DNA of 18,313 nucleotides from Desulfobulbaceae bacterium. GTDB lineage: Bacteria > Desulfobacterota > Desulfobulbia > Desulfobulbales > SURF-16. Location of the stretch: the NCBI GenBank assembly GCA_024763115.1, contig JANTGB010000007.1, positions 1-18,313 of the forward strand, written 5' to 3'. Position 1 is the first letter of the stretch, and the number at the start of each line of letters is the position of its first letter. Below the pieces are notes generated by a model. That model saw only the letters and a list, made by a program, of their open reading frames with translations. It was not told the origin of the DNA and did no database searches. This document shows, piece after piece, positions 8,079 through 15,658 of the stretch. A program made the position numbers and the translations under genes.

Positions 8079-11000
8079 TAGTCATTTAAAAGTTCCATAT
8101 CCAGACATAAGCCCTGCAGCTCTTTAATCAGGACATTGAACGATTCAGGCAGACCGGCCTCAAGAAAATTATTACCCTTAACAATTTTTTCATACATCTT
8201 GGTGCGGCCCATGACATCATCCGATTTAACAGTCAGGAATTCCTGCAGGGTATAGGCGGCGCCATAGGCCTCCATGGCCCAGACCTCCATTTCTCCAAGA
8301 CGCTGGCCGCCGAACTGAGCCTTGCCGCCCAGAGGTTGCTGGGTAACCAGGGAATAAGGGCCGGTTGACCGGGCATGAATTTTATCATCAACCAAATGAT
8401 GAAGTTTCATAACATACATAACCCCGACGGTTACCGGATTCTCAAATTTTTCACCGGTCATACCGTCATATAATGTTGACTGCCCGACCTCGTCTACTCC
8501 GGCCTCAACCAGCATTTGCCTGATTTCCCTTTCTACCGCACCATCAAAAACAGGAGTAGCAACATGAATTCCTCTGCCGCATTGACGAGCCAGCTCATGC
8601 AGCTCATCATCAGCAAAATTCTCGGTTAAACTTTTATATTCTTCAGGCGAATAAATTGTCTCAAGTTTTTTCTTAATGGCGCCATTATCTCTTTTTTCCG
8701 CCATGGCAGCCAGCTGCTCACCCAGCCTTTTACCGGCAAAACCGAGATGAGTCTCAAGAATCTGTCCCACGTTCATCCGGGAAGGAACGCCAAGGGGATT
8801 TAACACCATGTCAACCGGGGTTCCGTCTGCAAAATACGGCATATCCTCAACGGGTAACAGCCTGGAAACCACACCTTTATTGCCATGGCGGCCCGCCATC
8901 TTATCCCCGACCGACAATTTTCGTTTTGTCGCCACATAAATCTTGACCATCTTGATCACCCCGGGCGGCAGGTCATCGCCCTTGCGCAGCCGTTCAATCC
9001 TGGCCTTGCAGCGTTTTTTAACCTGATCTACCTGGCGGTTGTATCTATCATACATAGTCTCAATAATATCTTCGAATTCTTCCCGGTTTTCATAATCTAT
9101 CCGTTTAATCCGGGACAAAGGCAAATTATAAAGTAGCTCCAGGGTAATTTTATCCCCCTCTTCAAGCATAATGGAGCCGTCACGAGCTACAACGGCCGAA
9201 TGAACCTTCCGCCCTGCAAGTATTTCGGCCATGCCGTGCCGAACTCCTTTTTGCAGGCAGCTGATCTCATCGTCCATATCTTTACTGAGCCGGGCAACCT
9301 CCATTTCTTCTATAGCCAGAGAACGCTCATCTTTTTCTACTCCCCTGCGGGAAAAAACCTTGGCATCAATAACAACCCCTTCCACTCCAGGCGGTACCCG
9401 CAGAGAAGTATCCTTGACATCGCCTGCTTTTTCCCCGAATATGGCCCGCAGCAGTTTTTCCTCGGGTGACAACTGGGTCTCACCTTTGGGAGTTACCTTG
9501 CCGACCATAGTGTCACCAGGTTTTATCTCAGCGCCGATCCGCACCACTCCGCTGTCATCAAGATTGCGCAAACTGTCTTCACTGACATTAGGAATATCCC
9601 TGGTTATCTCTTCCTTGCCCAGCTTGGTATCCCTGGCAACGGTCTCAAAAACTTCAATATGCAGCGAGGTATAGGTATCATTTTTCAACAACTCCTCACT
9701 GACCAGGATGGAATCCTCAAAATTATAGCCTCGCCAGGGCATAAAGGCGATGGTAACATTTTTCCCCAGAGCCAACTCTCCCTGCTCAATTCCCGGCCCG
9801 TCGGCGAGAATATCATTTTTTTCAATTCTCTGCCCCGGCAAAACCAGGGCTCGCTGGGTAAAACAGGTTGACTGATTTGATTTACGATATTTATCAAGAC
9901 GATAAATACCAATACCTGTATCAAAGCCATCCGTCCCCGCCTCATCGTAACGGACAACAACACGGTTGGCATCTACTTCTTCAACCACGCCGCTGCCGCC
10001 GGCCAACAGACAGACCCCGGAATCACTAGCAACCACTGCCTCAAGACCGGTTCCCACCAGGGGAGCGGCAGTCCGCAACAAAGGAACCCCCTGGCGCTGC
10101 ATGTTAGAGCCCATCAATGCCCGGTTGGCATCATCATTTTCCAGGAAAGGGACAAGAGAGGCGGCAACACTTACCAGTTGATTGGGCGAGACATCCATGG
10201 CGCTGATTTTATCAGCGGCAGTGATTATCACCTCACCCTCAGCCCTGGCGATCAGACTGCCCTCCACCAGCATCCCCTGTTCATCAACCGGAGCCAGAGC
10301 TGAAGCAATAACATGCTTCTGCTCGTCCAGGGCCGTCATATATTTTACATCATCAGTAACCTCTAGTTCCTTAACCATACGATAGGGAGTTTCAATAAAG
10401 CCAAACTGATTGACCTTGGCATAAGCGGCCAGGGAAACAATCAGACCAATATTAGGCCCCTCAGGAGTTTCAACCGGACAGATACGACCATAGTGGGTAG
10501 GATGAACATCCCGCACCTCAAATCCGGCCCTTTCCCGTGACAATCCTCCAGGCCCCAGGGCACTGAGCCGCCGCTTATGAGTAACCTCGGAAAGAGGATT
10601 TGTCTGATCCATAAACTGCGATAACTGACTGGTACCGAAAAATTCCTTGATTGCCGCAGTTATGGGCTTGGGATTGATCAAATCATGAGGCATCAATGTC
10701 TCAACTTCCTGCAGACTCATACGTTCACGAATGGCCCGCTCCATGCGTACCAGGCCGATCCGATATTGATTTTCCACAAGTTCGCCGACAGTTCTTACCC
10801 GCCGGTTACCGAGATGATCAATATCATCCACTGCTCCCTGGGCCTCTTTCAACCGCACCAGGTAACGCACTGCAAGCATGATATCATCTTTAGTTAATGT
10901 TCTTATGCTGATATCGGTATCAACCCCGAGCTTGGCATTAATCTTAAAACGACCGACAATAGAAAGGTCATAAGTATCCGGATTAAAGAAAAGATTATTA

Positions 11001-12166
11001 AAAAATGACTCGGCTACTTCAGGAGTAGGCGGACTGCTGGGACGCAGACGCCGATAAATTTCCAGCAATGCATCTTCAGTGCTCATGGCCTTATCCAGGG
11101 CAAGAGTACGACTGAAGGAATCAGTAACCTTAATGCCGTCAATACTCAATATCTCAAAAAACTCAATCGCAGCATCTATAATATCATCCAGATAAGTTTC
11201 AGTAAGTTCCGTATTACAGGGCAGAACAAGCTCCTTGGTGGCTGGATGGAAAATATCATGGGCAGTTCTTTTTCCCAGCAAAAATTTCCTATCAATTTCC
11301 AATTCTTCTATTCCGGCCTTTGCTAATTTCCTTGCCAGCCCCTTACCGATTTTTCTACCTTTTTTGGCCAACACCTCACCGTTCTGCGGGTTTATAAGGT
11401 CATGAGGGGCCCGTTCACCAACAATATTTACAGGATCAAAGGATTTATATATTTTCCCATCCCGCAGGGTAATTTTATCAAGTGAATAGAAAAAACGAAG
11501 CAGTTCAGGAGCAGAATATCCCAAAGCTTTAAGCAGAGTTGAGATGGGGAATTTACGCCGCCTGTCTATCCTGACATAAAGAATATCCTTGGCGTCAAAC
11601 TCCATATCTACCCATGAACCACGCACTGGAATAATCCGGGCTGAATAAAGAAGTTTCCCGGTAGAATGGCTTTTACCCTTATCATGGGCATAAAAAAGTC
11701 CCGGCGACCGCTGTAACTGGCTGACAATAACACGTTCCGTGCCGTTAACGATAAACACGCCGGACTGGGTCATAAGAGGAATACTGCCGAGATATACCGC
11801 CTGTTCCTTAATATCTCGAATAGACTGAACACCGCTGTCAGGATCTACATCAAAAGAAACCAGACGAACAGTTATTTTAATTGGAACGTCATAAGTCATC
11901 CCCCGTTCTACACATTCGGCAACTGTATACTTTGGTTCGCCGAAGACATAGTTAACAAATTCAAGAGTGCAAAGTCCGTTAAAATCCTCAATGGGAAAAA
12001 CCGATTTAAAAACGGCCTGTAACCCCCTTTCTTCCCGGTCATTTGGATCAACACTACGCTGGAGAAACTGCTCATAGGATAAACGCTGCATTTCGATAAG
12101 ATGCGGCTTACCGACTATCTCACCGATTTTGGCAAAACTTTTCCTTACTCGTTTCATCTTGTTCAT
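8078..12166 (-). CDS. rpoB: DNA-directed RNA polymerase subunit beta
   Basis: A 1362-residue beta subunit, close to the E. coli length (1342). It pairs with beta' to form the catalytic cleft of RNA polymerase. The rifampicin pocket is at about residues 510-541 (FFGTSQLSQFMDQTNPLSEV and THKRRLSALGPGG) and carries the sensitive-type Asp520, His530 and Ser535. The stretch CPVETPEGPNIGLI and the GDKMAGRHGNKGV motif are intact, as is the C-terminal QPLGGKAQFGGQRLGEMEVW region that contacts beta'. The ATG at 12166 has AAGGA about ten bases upstream; a second in-frame ATG follows at codon 4. The TAG stop shares its final base with an inserted repeat. The gaps on both sides (1144 and 525 bp) are far longer than usual. 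Confidence 0.98.
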   Translation of the reverse strand: MNKMKRVRKSFAKIGEIVGKPHLIEMQRLSYEQFLQRSVDPNDREERGLQAVFKSVFPIEDFNGLCTLEFVNYVFGEPKYTVAECVERGMTYDVPIKITVRLVSFDVDPDSGVQSIRDIKEQAVYLGSIPLMTQSGVFIVNGTERVIVSQLQRSPGLFYAHDKGKSHSTGKLLYSARIIPVRGSWVDMEFDAKDILYVRIDRRRKFPISTLLKALGYSAPELLRFFYSLDKITLRDGKIYKSFDPVNIVGERAPHDLINPQNGEVLAKKGRKIGKGLARKLAKAGIEELEIDRKFLLGKRTAHDIFHPATKELVLPCNTELTETYLDDIIDAAIEFFEILSIDGIKVTDSFSRTLALDKAMSTEDALLEIYRRLRPSSPPTPEVAESFFNNLFFNPDTYDLSIVGRFKINAKLGVDTDISIRTLTKDDIMLAVRYLVRLKEAQGAVDDIDHLGNRRVRTVGELVENQYRIGLVRMERAIRERMSLQEVETLMPHDLINPKPITAAIKEFFGTSQLSQFMDQTNPLSEVTHKRRLSALGPGGLSRERAGFEVRDVHPTHYGRICPVETPEGPNIGLIVSLAAYAKVNQFGFIETPYRMVKELEVTDDVKYMTALDEQKHVIASALAPVDEQGMLVEGSLIARAEGEVIITAADKISAMDVSPNQLVSVAASLVPFLENDDANRALMGSNMQRQGVPLLRTAAPLVGTGLEAVVASDSGVCLLAGGSGVVEEVDANRVVVRYDEAGTDGFDTGIGIYRLDKYRKSNQSTCFTQRALVLPGQRIEKNDILADGPGIEQGELALGKNVTIAFMPWRGYNFEDSILVSEELLKNDTYTSLHIEVFETVARDTKLGKEEITRDIPNVSEDSLRNLDDSGVVRIGAEIKPGDTMVGKVTPKGETQLSPEEKLLRAIFGEKAGDVKDTSLRVPPGVEGVVIDAKVFSRRGVEKDERSLAIEEMEVARLSKDMDDEISCLQKGVRHGMAEILAGRKVHSAVVARDGSIMLEEGDKITLELLYNLPLSRIKRIDYENREEFEDIIETMYDRYNRQVDQVKKRCKARIERLRKGDDLPPGVIKMVKIYVATKRKLSVGDKMAGRHGNKGVVSRLLPVEDMPYFADGTPVDMVLNPLGVPSRMNVGQILETHLGFAGKRLGEQLAAMAEKRDNGAIKKKLETIYSPEEYKSLTENFADDELHELARQCGRGIHVATPVFDGAVEREIRQMLVEAGVDEVGQSTLYDGMTGEKFENPVTVGVMYVMKLHHLVDDKIHARSTGPYSLVTQQPLGGKAQFGGQRLGEMEVWAMEAYGAAYTLQEFLTVKSDDVMGRTKMYEKIVKGNNFLEAGLPESFNVLIKELQGLCLDMELLND

Positions 12167-12477
12167 GAAGCTTTTCCTTAAACTGTGAAATCAGCTAAAT
12201 CTTAGATTTTTATTATTGGTGATCAGTTGACTAAGAACTCATTCAAATAAATACACTTTGTGAAAAAACAGTATTACTGATATCAAAGAATTTATTTTTG
12301 AGTGAGCCTCTGAGAATTAAAAGGGACAGAGACAATTTATCCCCTTAGGCCCAAGCCCGGCAACAATTAATGCATCAGGTCAGGCCCAAAATGGCGGACT
12401 AACTACATCGAAATGACTGCACATAGTTAACAGTTTGAAACAACAGAAAATAAATGTCAACAAATTATCCAGTCCGT
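12167..12477 (-). other. Repeat-free part of the rpoB leader, nothing recognised
   Basis: About 310 bp directly upstream of rpoB, AT-rich, with no convincing gene. It holds the rpoB ribosome binding site (AAGGA) and small inverted words such as CAGTAATACTG near 12270. A TTGACA on the minus strand near 12456 lacks a good -10 at normal spacing. I cannot place a promoter here with confidence. Confidence 0.4.
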
Positions 12478-12485
12478 TACAACTT

Positions 12486-12802
12486 GTAACTATTCAAATG
12501 TGCTTTATATATGCGTGGTAAGGCCTCAGGCCCGCACCCATTCCGGCGCTATTGCAATACAGTCTATCCGTAACCGTTCACCAGAGCACCAAATTTACGA
12601 TAACCTTCAGTCCTGTACGTGTTTACCAGTGCCTTAGATTCGTTCATTTGGGACTTCGAAGCAAACTTGTGCTATTCGAGAAGGCCCAAACGGGCGAAGA
12701 TGAGGTGCCGGTGAACGATTATGTCAATCCCACGCTGGCAACACCCCTTAGAAACAGGGGGCATAAACTTTGACTCCGGATAAAATGAAGATGAACGGTT
12801 AC
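12486..12802 (+). mobile_element. MITE family III, interrupted by a nested family II element
   Basis: The outer element has ends GTAACTATTCAAA and, inverted, GTAACCGTTCAT. It is flanked by TACAACTT (12478-12485) and TACAAATT (12803-12810), a 7/8 target duplication. Its right end, GACTCCGGATAAAATGAAG then ATGAACGGTTAC, closely matches the right end of the element at 13134-13305. Removing the nested copy at 12570-12722 and one 8-bp duplicate leaves about 156 bp, similar to that relative (172 bp). It is non-coding. Confidence 0.75.
12570..12722 (+). mobile_element. MITE family II, nested inside the family III element
   Basis: A 153-bp element starting GTAACCGTTCACCAG and ending GGTGAACGATTAT, so the inverted end matches at 11 of 13 positions with a terminal C-to-T change. 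The flanks GTCTATCC (12562-12569) and GTCAATCC (12723-12730) form a 7/8 duplication. From 12615 it carries an inner end-like motif followed by a 108-bp core (GTTTACCAGTGCCTTAGATT ... GGTGAACGATTA) shared with 17142-17249. The open frame spanning it is not conserved between copies. Confidence 0.85.
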
Positions 12803-12829
12803 TACAAATTTACATTTTTCAAACGTAAT

Positions 12830-12863
12830 AGAACGCTACGGATATCACTCTCCGCAACGTTCT
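12830..12863 (-). other. 13-bp RNA hairpin in the rplL-rpoB spacer
   Basis: Arms 12830-12842 and 12851-12863 enclose an 8-base loop. As plus-strand DNA the arms show two A:C mismatches. In the minus-strand (coding) transcript both become G:U wobbles, so all 13 pairs form. It lies in native spacer between two inserted elements and is not followed by a U run, so it is not an intrinsic terminator. In E. coli this spacer has an attenuator and an RNase III site; an equivalent processing role is inference. Confidence 0.55.
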
Positions 12864-12882
12864 ATATTTTCATACTTTCAAA

Positions 12883-13084
12883 GTAACTGTTCACAGGGGG
12901 CACCGAGCAGAGTATACGTTTACCTTTTTCCGCAGACCGCCCGGCTCACGTATGGTTGATACGTAACGCAGAACTACCTGCAAAAATCTCCCGGAGTCTC
13001 CCGCTGGTCGCTTACCCGCACCCTGTAAGCAGTAACAATCACAGTGATTTATAAAAATTAATCAATTTCCCCGTAAGTAGTTAC
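12883..13084 (-). mobile_element. MITE family I copy in the rplL-rpoB spacer
   Basis: A 202-bp element in the orientation opposite to the copy at 14521. The plus-strand left end is GTAACTGTTCACAGGGGGCACC and the right end is GTAAGTAGTTAC. The flanks CTTTCAAA (12875-12882) and CTTTCAGC (13085-13092) match at 6 of 8 positions, an eroded duplication. Internal family I landmarks are GGAGTCTCCCG...GGTCGCTTACC and CACGTATGGTTGATACG. About 20 extra bases near 12900-12930 explain the greater length. This is the most diverged family I copy in the window. Confidence 0.8.
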
Positions 13085-13094
13085 CTTTCAGCCC

Positions 13095-13126
13095 TTATAT
13101 TTTATCGGGCTCAAGATAAAATATAA
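13095..13126. other. Perfect 12-bp AT-rich inverted repeat after rplL
   Basis: TTATATTTTATC (13095-13106) and its exact complement (13115-13126) flank the loop GGGCTCAA. If the adjacent element and its target duplicate are removed, the hairpin would directly follow the rplL TAA. There is no U run on the exit side, so it is not a standard terminator. The loop AGCCC could alternatively pair with GGGCT beside the stem. Confidence 0.7.
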
Positions 13127-13133
13127 AAAATTA

Positions 13134-13305
13134 GTAACTATTCAAGTAGGGGGTGAAAATCCGCCCCTACCACCGACCTGTATGACGGCGCTTTGCTCGC
13201 GCTTTAGCTGTGCGTGATAAGCGGCATACTAATAATGCTATATAAGGCAGACTTAACGCGTGCAGGTAAGCGCAGACTCCGGATGAAACGCAGTTGAACA
13301 GTTTC
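13134..13305 (+). mobile_element. MITE family III copy inserted at the rplL stop
   Basis: A 172-bp element with ends GTAACTATTCAAG and, inverted, GAAACTGTTCAAC. It is flanked by a perfect 8-bp duplication AAAAATTA (13126-13133 and 13306-13313). The right duplicate contains the rplL stop (TAA on the minus strand, plus 13311-13313). Near its right end GCAGGTAAGCG...GACTCCGG echoes the family I block, linking families I and III. It is non-coding. Confidence 0.85.
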
Positions 13306-13310
13306 AAAAA

Positions 13311-13694
13311 TTATTTAATTTCAACTTCTCCGCCTGCAGCTTCAATTTTGGCCTTAATATCTTCCGCCTCTTCCTTGGCAACAGCTTCCTTGATAGGAGC
13401 AGGTACGCCTTCAACCAGAGCTTTAGCCTCTTTAAGACCAAGAGATGTAATGGCCCTGACCTCTTTAATAACGGCAATTTTCTTGGCACCGAAGCTGGTA
13501 AGAACAGCGTCAAATTCTGTTTTTTCCGCTGCAGCTTCACCACCACCGTCACCAGCAGCAGGGCCGGCAGCCACAGCAACCGGAGCCGCAGCCGACACGC
13601 CAAACTTCTCTTCAAGTTCCTTAACGAGCTCTGAAAGTTCAAGAACACTCATATTAGAAATAAACTCAATTACGTCTTCCTTGGAAACAGCCAT
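13311..13694 (-). CDS. rplL: 50S ribosomal protein L7/L12
   Basis: A 127-residue acidic protein starting MAVSKEDVIEFISNMSVLEL, typical L7/L12 length. Dimers of L12 bind L10 to form the ribosomal stalk that recruits and stimulates the GTPase factors, including the EF-G and EF-Tu encoded in this window. Residues 1-30 are the dimerisation and L10-binding domain. An Ala/Gly-rich hinge spans about 35-56. The C-terminal factor-binding domain is seen in FGAKKIAVIKEVRAITSLGL and KEAKALVEGVP. The ATG at 13694 is preceded by AAGGAG with eight-base spacing. It is 182 bp downstream of rplJ, with no recognisable element or terminator in that gap. The stop codon lies inside the target duplication of a MITE. 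Confidence 0.98.
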   Translation of the reverse strand: MAVSKEDVIEFISNMSVLELSELVKELEEKFGVSAAAPVAVAAGPAAGDGGGEAAAEKTEFDAVLTSFGAKKIAVIKEVRAITSLGLKEAKALVEGVPAPIKEAVAKEEAEDIKAKIEAAGGEVEIK

Positions 13695-13876
13695 TTTATT
13701 ACTCCTTAAAATCTATATTCAAAGTGGTATTCAGCGCCTTACTCTTGAAAAGCCGTCACTCTGTCCAGTTCTCGCTTGACAGGTATAAAAAAGAAAAAAA
13801 TATATAGCAACAAAGTAATTATATCTACGGCAAGGCACTTATCCTGAAAAATTCTAAATCCATTAGCTTTAGCGGG

Positions 13877-14401
13877 TTAGTTTTCCTGTTCCTTCTTATC
13901 CTTAATTGCCTGTAAAGCAAAAACCATACTCTGCGGCACAGCGTTAAGTACTCTGACAAAACCGGTGGGCACTGCTTGCATAACGGAAAGCAGCTGAGCA
14001 AGCATGACTTCGCGGGAAGGCAGTTTTGACAAAGCCTTTAAATCATCAACAGTCAAAGACTTTCCATCAAGCACTCCACCACGAATGACCAGTTCATCAT
14101 GATCCTTGGCAAAAGCTGCTAAAACCTTAGCCGGTGAAACGGGATCATCATATGATACAGTAACAGCTGTCGTTCCGGTAAAATGTTCCTGAAGCTGTTC
14201 AAATGAAGTATCGTGGACAGCTCTTTTAAGCAGAGTATTTTTTGCTACCCGAATTTCAGCATTATTTTTCCTTAACTCAATTCTGAGCTCCTGAAAATCA
14301 GCTACCGTCAGGCCGCGATAGTCTGTGGCAATAGCAATTTTCGCTTTCGCAAATCTGCCATTGAGATCATCAACTTCCGCCGCCTTTTGTTCACGGTTCA
14401 A
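13877..14401 (-). CDS. rplJ: 50S ribosomal protein L10
   Basis: A 174-residue L10 that anchors L7/L12 dimers to 23S rRNA at the stalk base. The N-terminal RNA-binding domain reads NREQKAAEVDDLNGRFAKAK, followed by DYRGLTVADF and VAKNTLLKRA. The C-terminal helix ending AIKDKKEQEN would carry the L12 dimers. I chose TTG at 14401 as start because the perfect AGGAGG (plus 14409-14414) is seven bases from it. The in-frame ATG at 14407, two codons upstream, is one base from AGGAGG, too close for initiation. The ATG remains the alternative, giving 176 residues. L10 with L12 normally represses this transcript through a leader; that leader is predicted upstream and is split by a MITE. Confidence 0.93.
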   Translation of the reverse strand: MNREQKAAEVDDLNGRFAKAKIAIATDYRGLTVADFQELRIELRKNNAEIRVAKNTLLKRAVHDTSFEQLQEHFTGTTAVTVSYDDPVSPAKVLAAFAKDHDELVIRGGVLDGKSLTVDDLKALSKLPSREVMLAQLLSVMQAVPTGFVRVLNAVPQSMVFALQAIKDKKEQEN

Positions 14402-14408
14402 TGTCATC

Positions 14409-14414
14409 CCTCCT
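14409..14414 (-). promoter_or_regulatory. rplJ ribosome binding site deciding a TTG start
   Basis: Perfect AGGAGG on the minus strand. It is one base from the ATG at 14407 and seven from the in-frame TTG at 14401. The spacing favours TTG. Confidence 0.65.
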
Positions 14415-14520
14415 AATTAAATAAAAATTAACGTTTAAGCAGTTGAGGTCGACCAGGACAAGCAAGTGAACAAACCCGGCAGTGCCGGACAGTCTTCCAG
14501 GCATTAAATATCACCCGGAC

Positions 14521-14700
14521 GTAACTACTCATGGGGTAAATACTTAATGATTGCAAATCTCAATACTTGTAACTGGTTACAGGGTGCTGGTAAGCGACCA
14601 AAGGGAGACTCCGACAGATTTTCGTCATCAGACCGGCACCACGTATTAGTCATACGTAAACCGGAATGGCGAAAATATGCGGTGCCCTGTGAGCAGTTAC
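14521..14700 (+). mobile_element. MITE family I copy splitting the rplJ leader
   Basis: A 180-bp element with ends GTAACTACTCATGGGG and, inverted, GTAACTGCTCACAGGG. It is flanked by a perfect 8-bp duplication ACCCGGAC (14513-14520 and 14701-14708). The internal near-palindrome GTAACTGGTTAC is at 14569-14580, followed by one GGTAAGCGACC...GAGACTCC block. The perfect duplication and good ends suggest a fairly recent insertion. It lies between the predicted L10-binding structure and the rplJ start. Confidence 0.92.
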
Positions 14701-14785
14701 ACCCGGACTTTATATGTCTTCATCTATCTCGGCAGGCCACTTTCGTGATTATACGTTAAACGAACCTGCTGTCTTCGACTTCGGA
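14701..14785 (-). promoter_or_regulatory. Predicted ribosomal protein L10 leader (5' part)
   Basis: On the minus strand CGAAGACAGCAGG (plus 14765-14777) is followed about 30 bases later by CCTGCCGAGAT (plus 14726-14736). The GCAGG and CCTGC strands pair, and the flanking AAGAC/CGAGAT bases resemble the kink-turn of the L10 leader found upstream of rplJ in many bacteria. The expected position, between rplA and rplJ, fits. The remaining leader would have continued directly into the sequence now beyond the MITE, down to a CCGGC-ACT-GCCGG hairpin (plus 14476-14488). Identification rests on remembered consensus and synteny, not a covariance search. Confidence 0.55.
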
Positions 14786-14877
14786 ACTACTTCCTGTAAA
14801 AAACTGATTAAAGGGTTTAGAGGTTCAGTGGTTTCCTCCACCTCTATCTACTGTTCCCCGACTTACGTCTTCTGAAA

Positions 14878-15591
14878 TCACGCTGCCTTTTTAATCAGGG
14901 CGCGTAAGTCCAGAGGATCTATTTTAATTCCCGGACCCATTGTACTGGACACGCTGATTCCCTTGAGATATACGCCTTTGGCGGAAGCAGGTTTCAACTG
15001 AATAATTTTATCAATAAAGGCAATTATATTTTCCTGAAGTTTGTCCAGGCCAAACGAAACTTTGCCAACAATGGCGTGGACAATACCTGACTTATCAACT
15101 TTGAAATCAACCTTACCGGCTTTAATTTCTTTTACTACCCGGTCGACATCGAAAGTCACGGTTCCCAATTTTGCGTTTGGCATCATGCCTCTGGGGCCGA
15201 GAATCCTACCTATCTTACCTACCGAGCCCATCATGTCGGGAGTAGCAACTGTTTTATCAAACTCCAGCCAGCCGTCTTTTATTTTGTCAACATATTCATC
15301 AGAACCGGCATAGTCGGCGCCCGCATCCAATGCTTCCTGAACTTTCTCGCCCTTGGCAAACACCAGAACCCGTTCGCTCTTGCCGGTCCCATTAGGCAAA
15401 ACAACCGTACTACGAACCATCTGATCAGCATGCCGGGGATCAACTCCAAGCTTTACAGCTAAATCGACAGATTCATCAAAATTACCAATTTTACATTTGA
15501 GAACCGCTTCAACAGACTCAGCAAGACTGAAAGGTCGGCTAAGATCCAGACCTTCCACTGCCTTACGATATTTTTTCCCTCTTTTAGCCAT
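14878..15591 (-). CDS. rplA: 50S ribosomal protein L1
   Basis: A 237-residue L1, which binds 23S rRNA to form the mobile L1 stalk at the E site. In many bacteria it also represses its own rplK-rplA mRNA. Conserved blocks include FDESVDLAVKLGVDPRHADQ, the GTGKSERVLVFAKG segment and MMGSVGKIGRILGPRGMMPN. The end reads LKGISVSSTMGPGIKIDP. I chose the ATG at 15591 (MAKRGKKYRKA) because GGAGA precedes it by five bases and it matches the family start. An upstream ATG at 15603 would add MEIE and overlap the ribosome binding site. It lies 67 bp downstream of rplK, consistent with the L11-L1 operon. Confidence 0.97.
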   Translation of the reverse strand: MAKRGKKYRKAVEGLDLSRPFSLAESVEAVLKCKIGNFDESVDLAVKLGVDPRHADQMVRSTVVLPNGTGKSERVLVFAKGEKVQEALDAGADYAGSDEYVDKIKDGWLEFDKTVATPDMMGSVGKIGRILGPRGMMPNAKLGTVTFDVDRVVKEIKAGKVDFKVDKSGIVHAIVGKVSFGLDKLQENIIAFIDKIIQLKPASAKGVYLKGISVSSTMGPGIKIDPLDLRALIKKAA

Positions 15592-15658
15592 TTCAATCTC
15601 CACTCAGTTACAGTTCATTGGGATGCCGCATTCCGCTCCCCAATTATTCAGTTACAAA

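Noticed and set aside
12552..12773. A 73-codon plus-strand open frame upstream of rpoB
   Set aside because: It crosses the boundary of a nested MITE and both target duplicates, and its reading is not kept in the sibling element at 17099.
13776..13806. Plus-strand TTGACA and TATATA between rplJ and rplL, a possible antisense promoter
   Set aside because: The spacer is 19 bases in a poly-A-rich stretch where a TATATA match is expected by chance, and no gene lies downstream on that strand.
15604..15658. Inverted words ATTGGG/CCCAAT in the rplK-rplA gap as an L1-binding operator
   Set aside because: The pairing is short, the gap is small, and I cannot match it to the known L1 target in 23S rRNA or the L11 leader.
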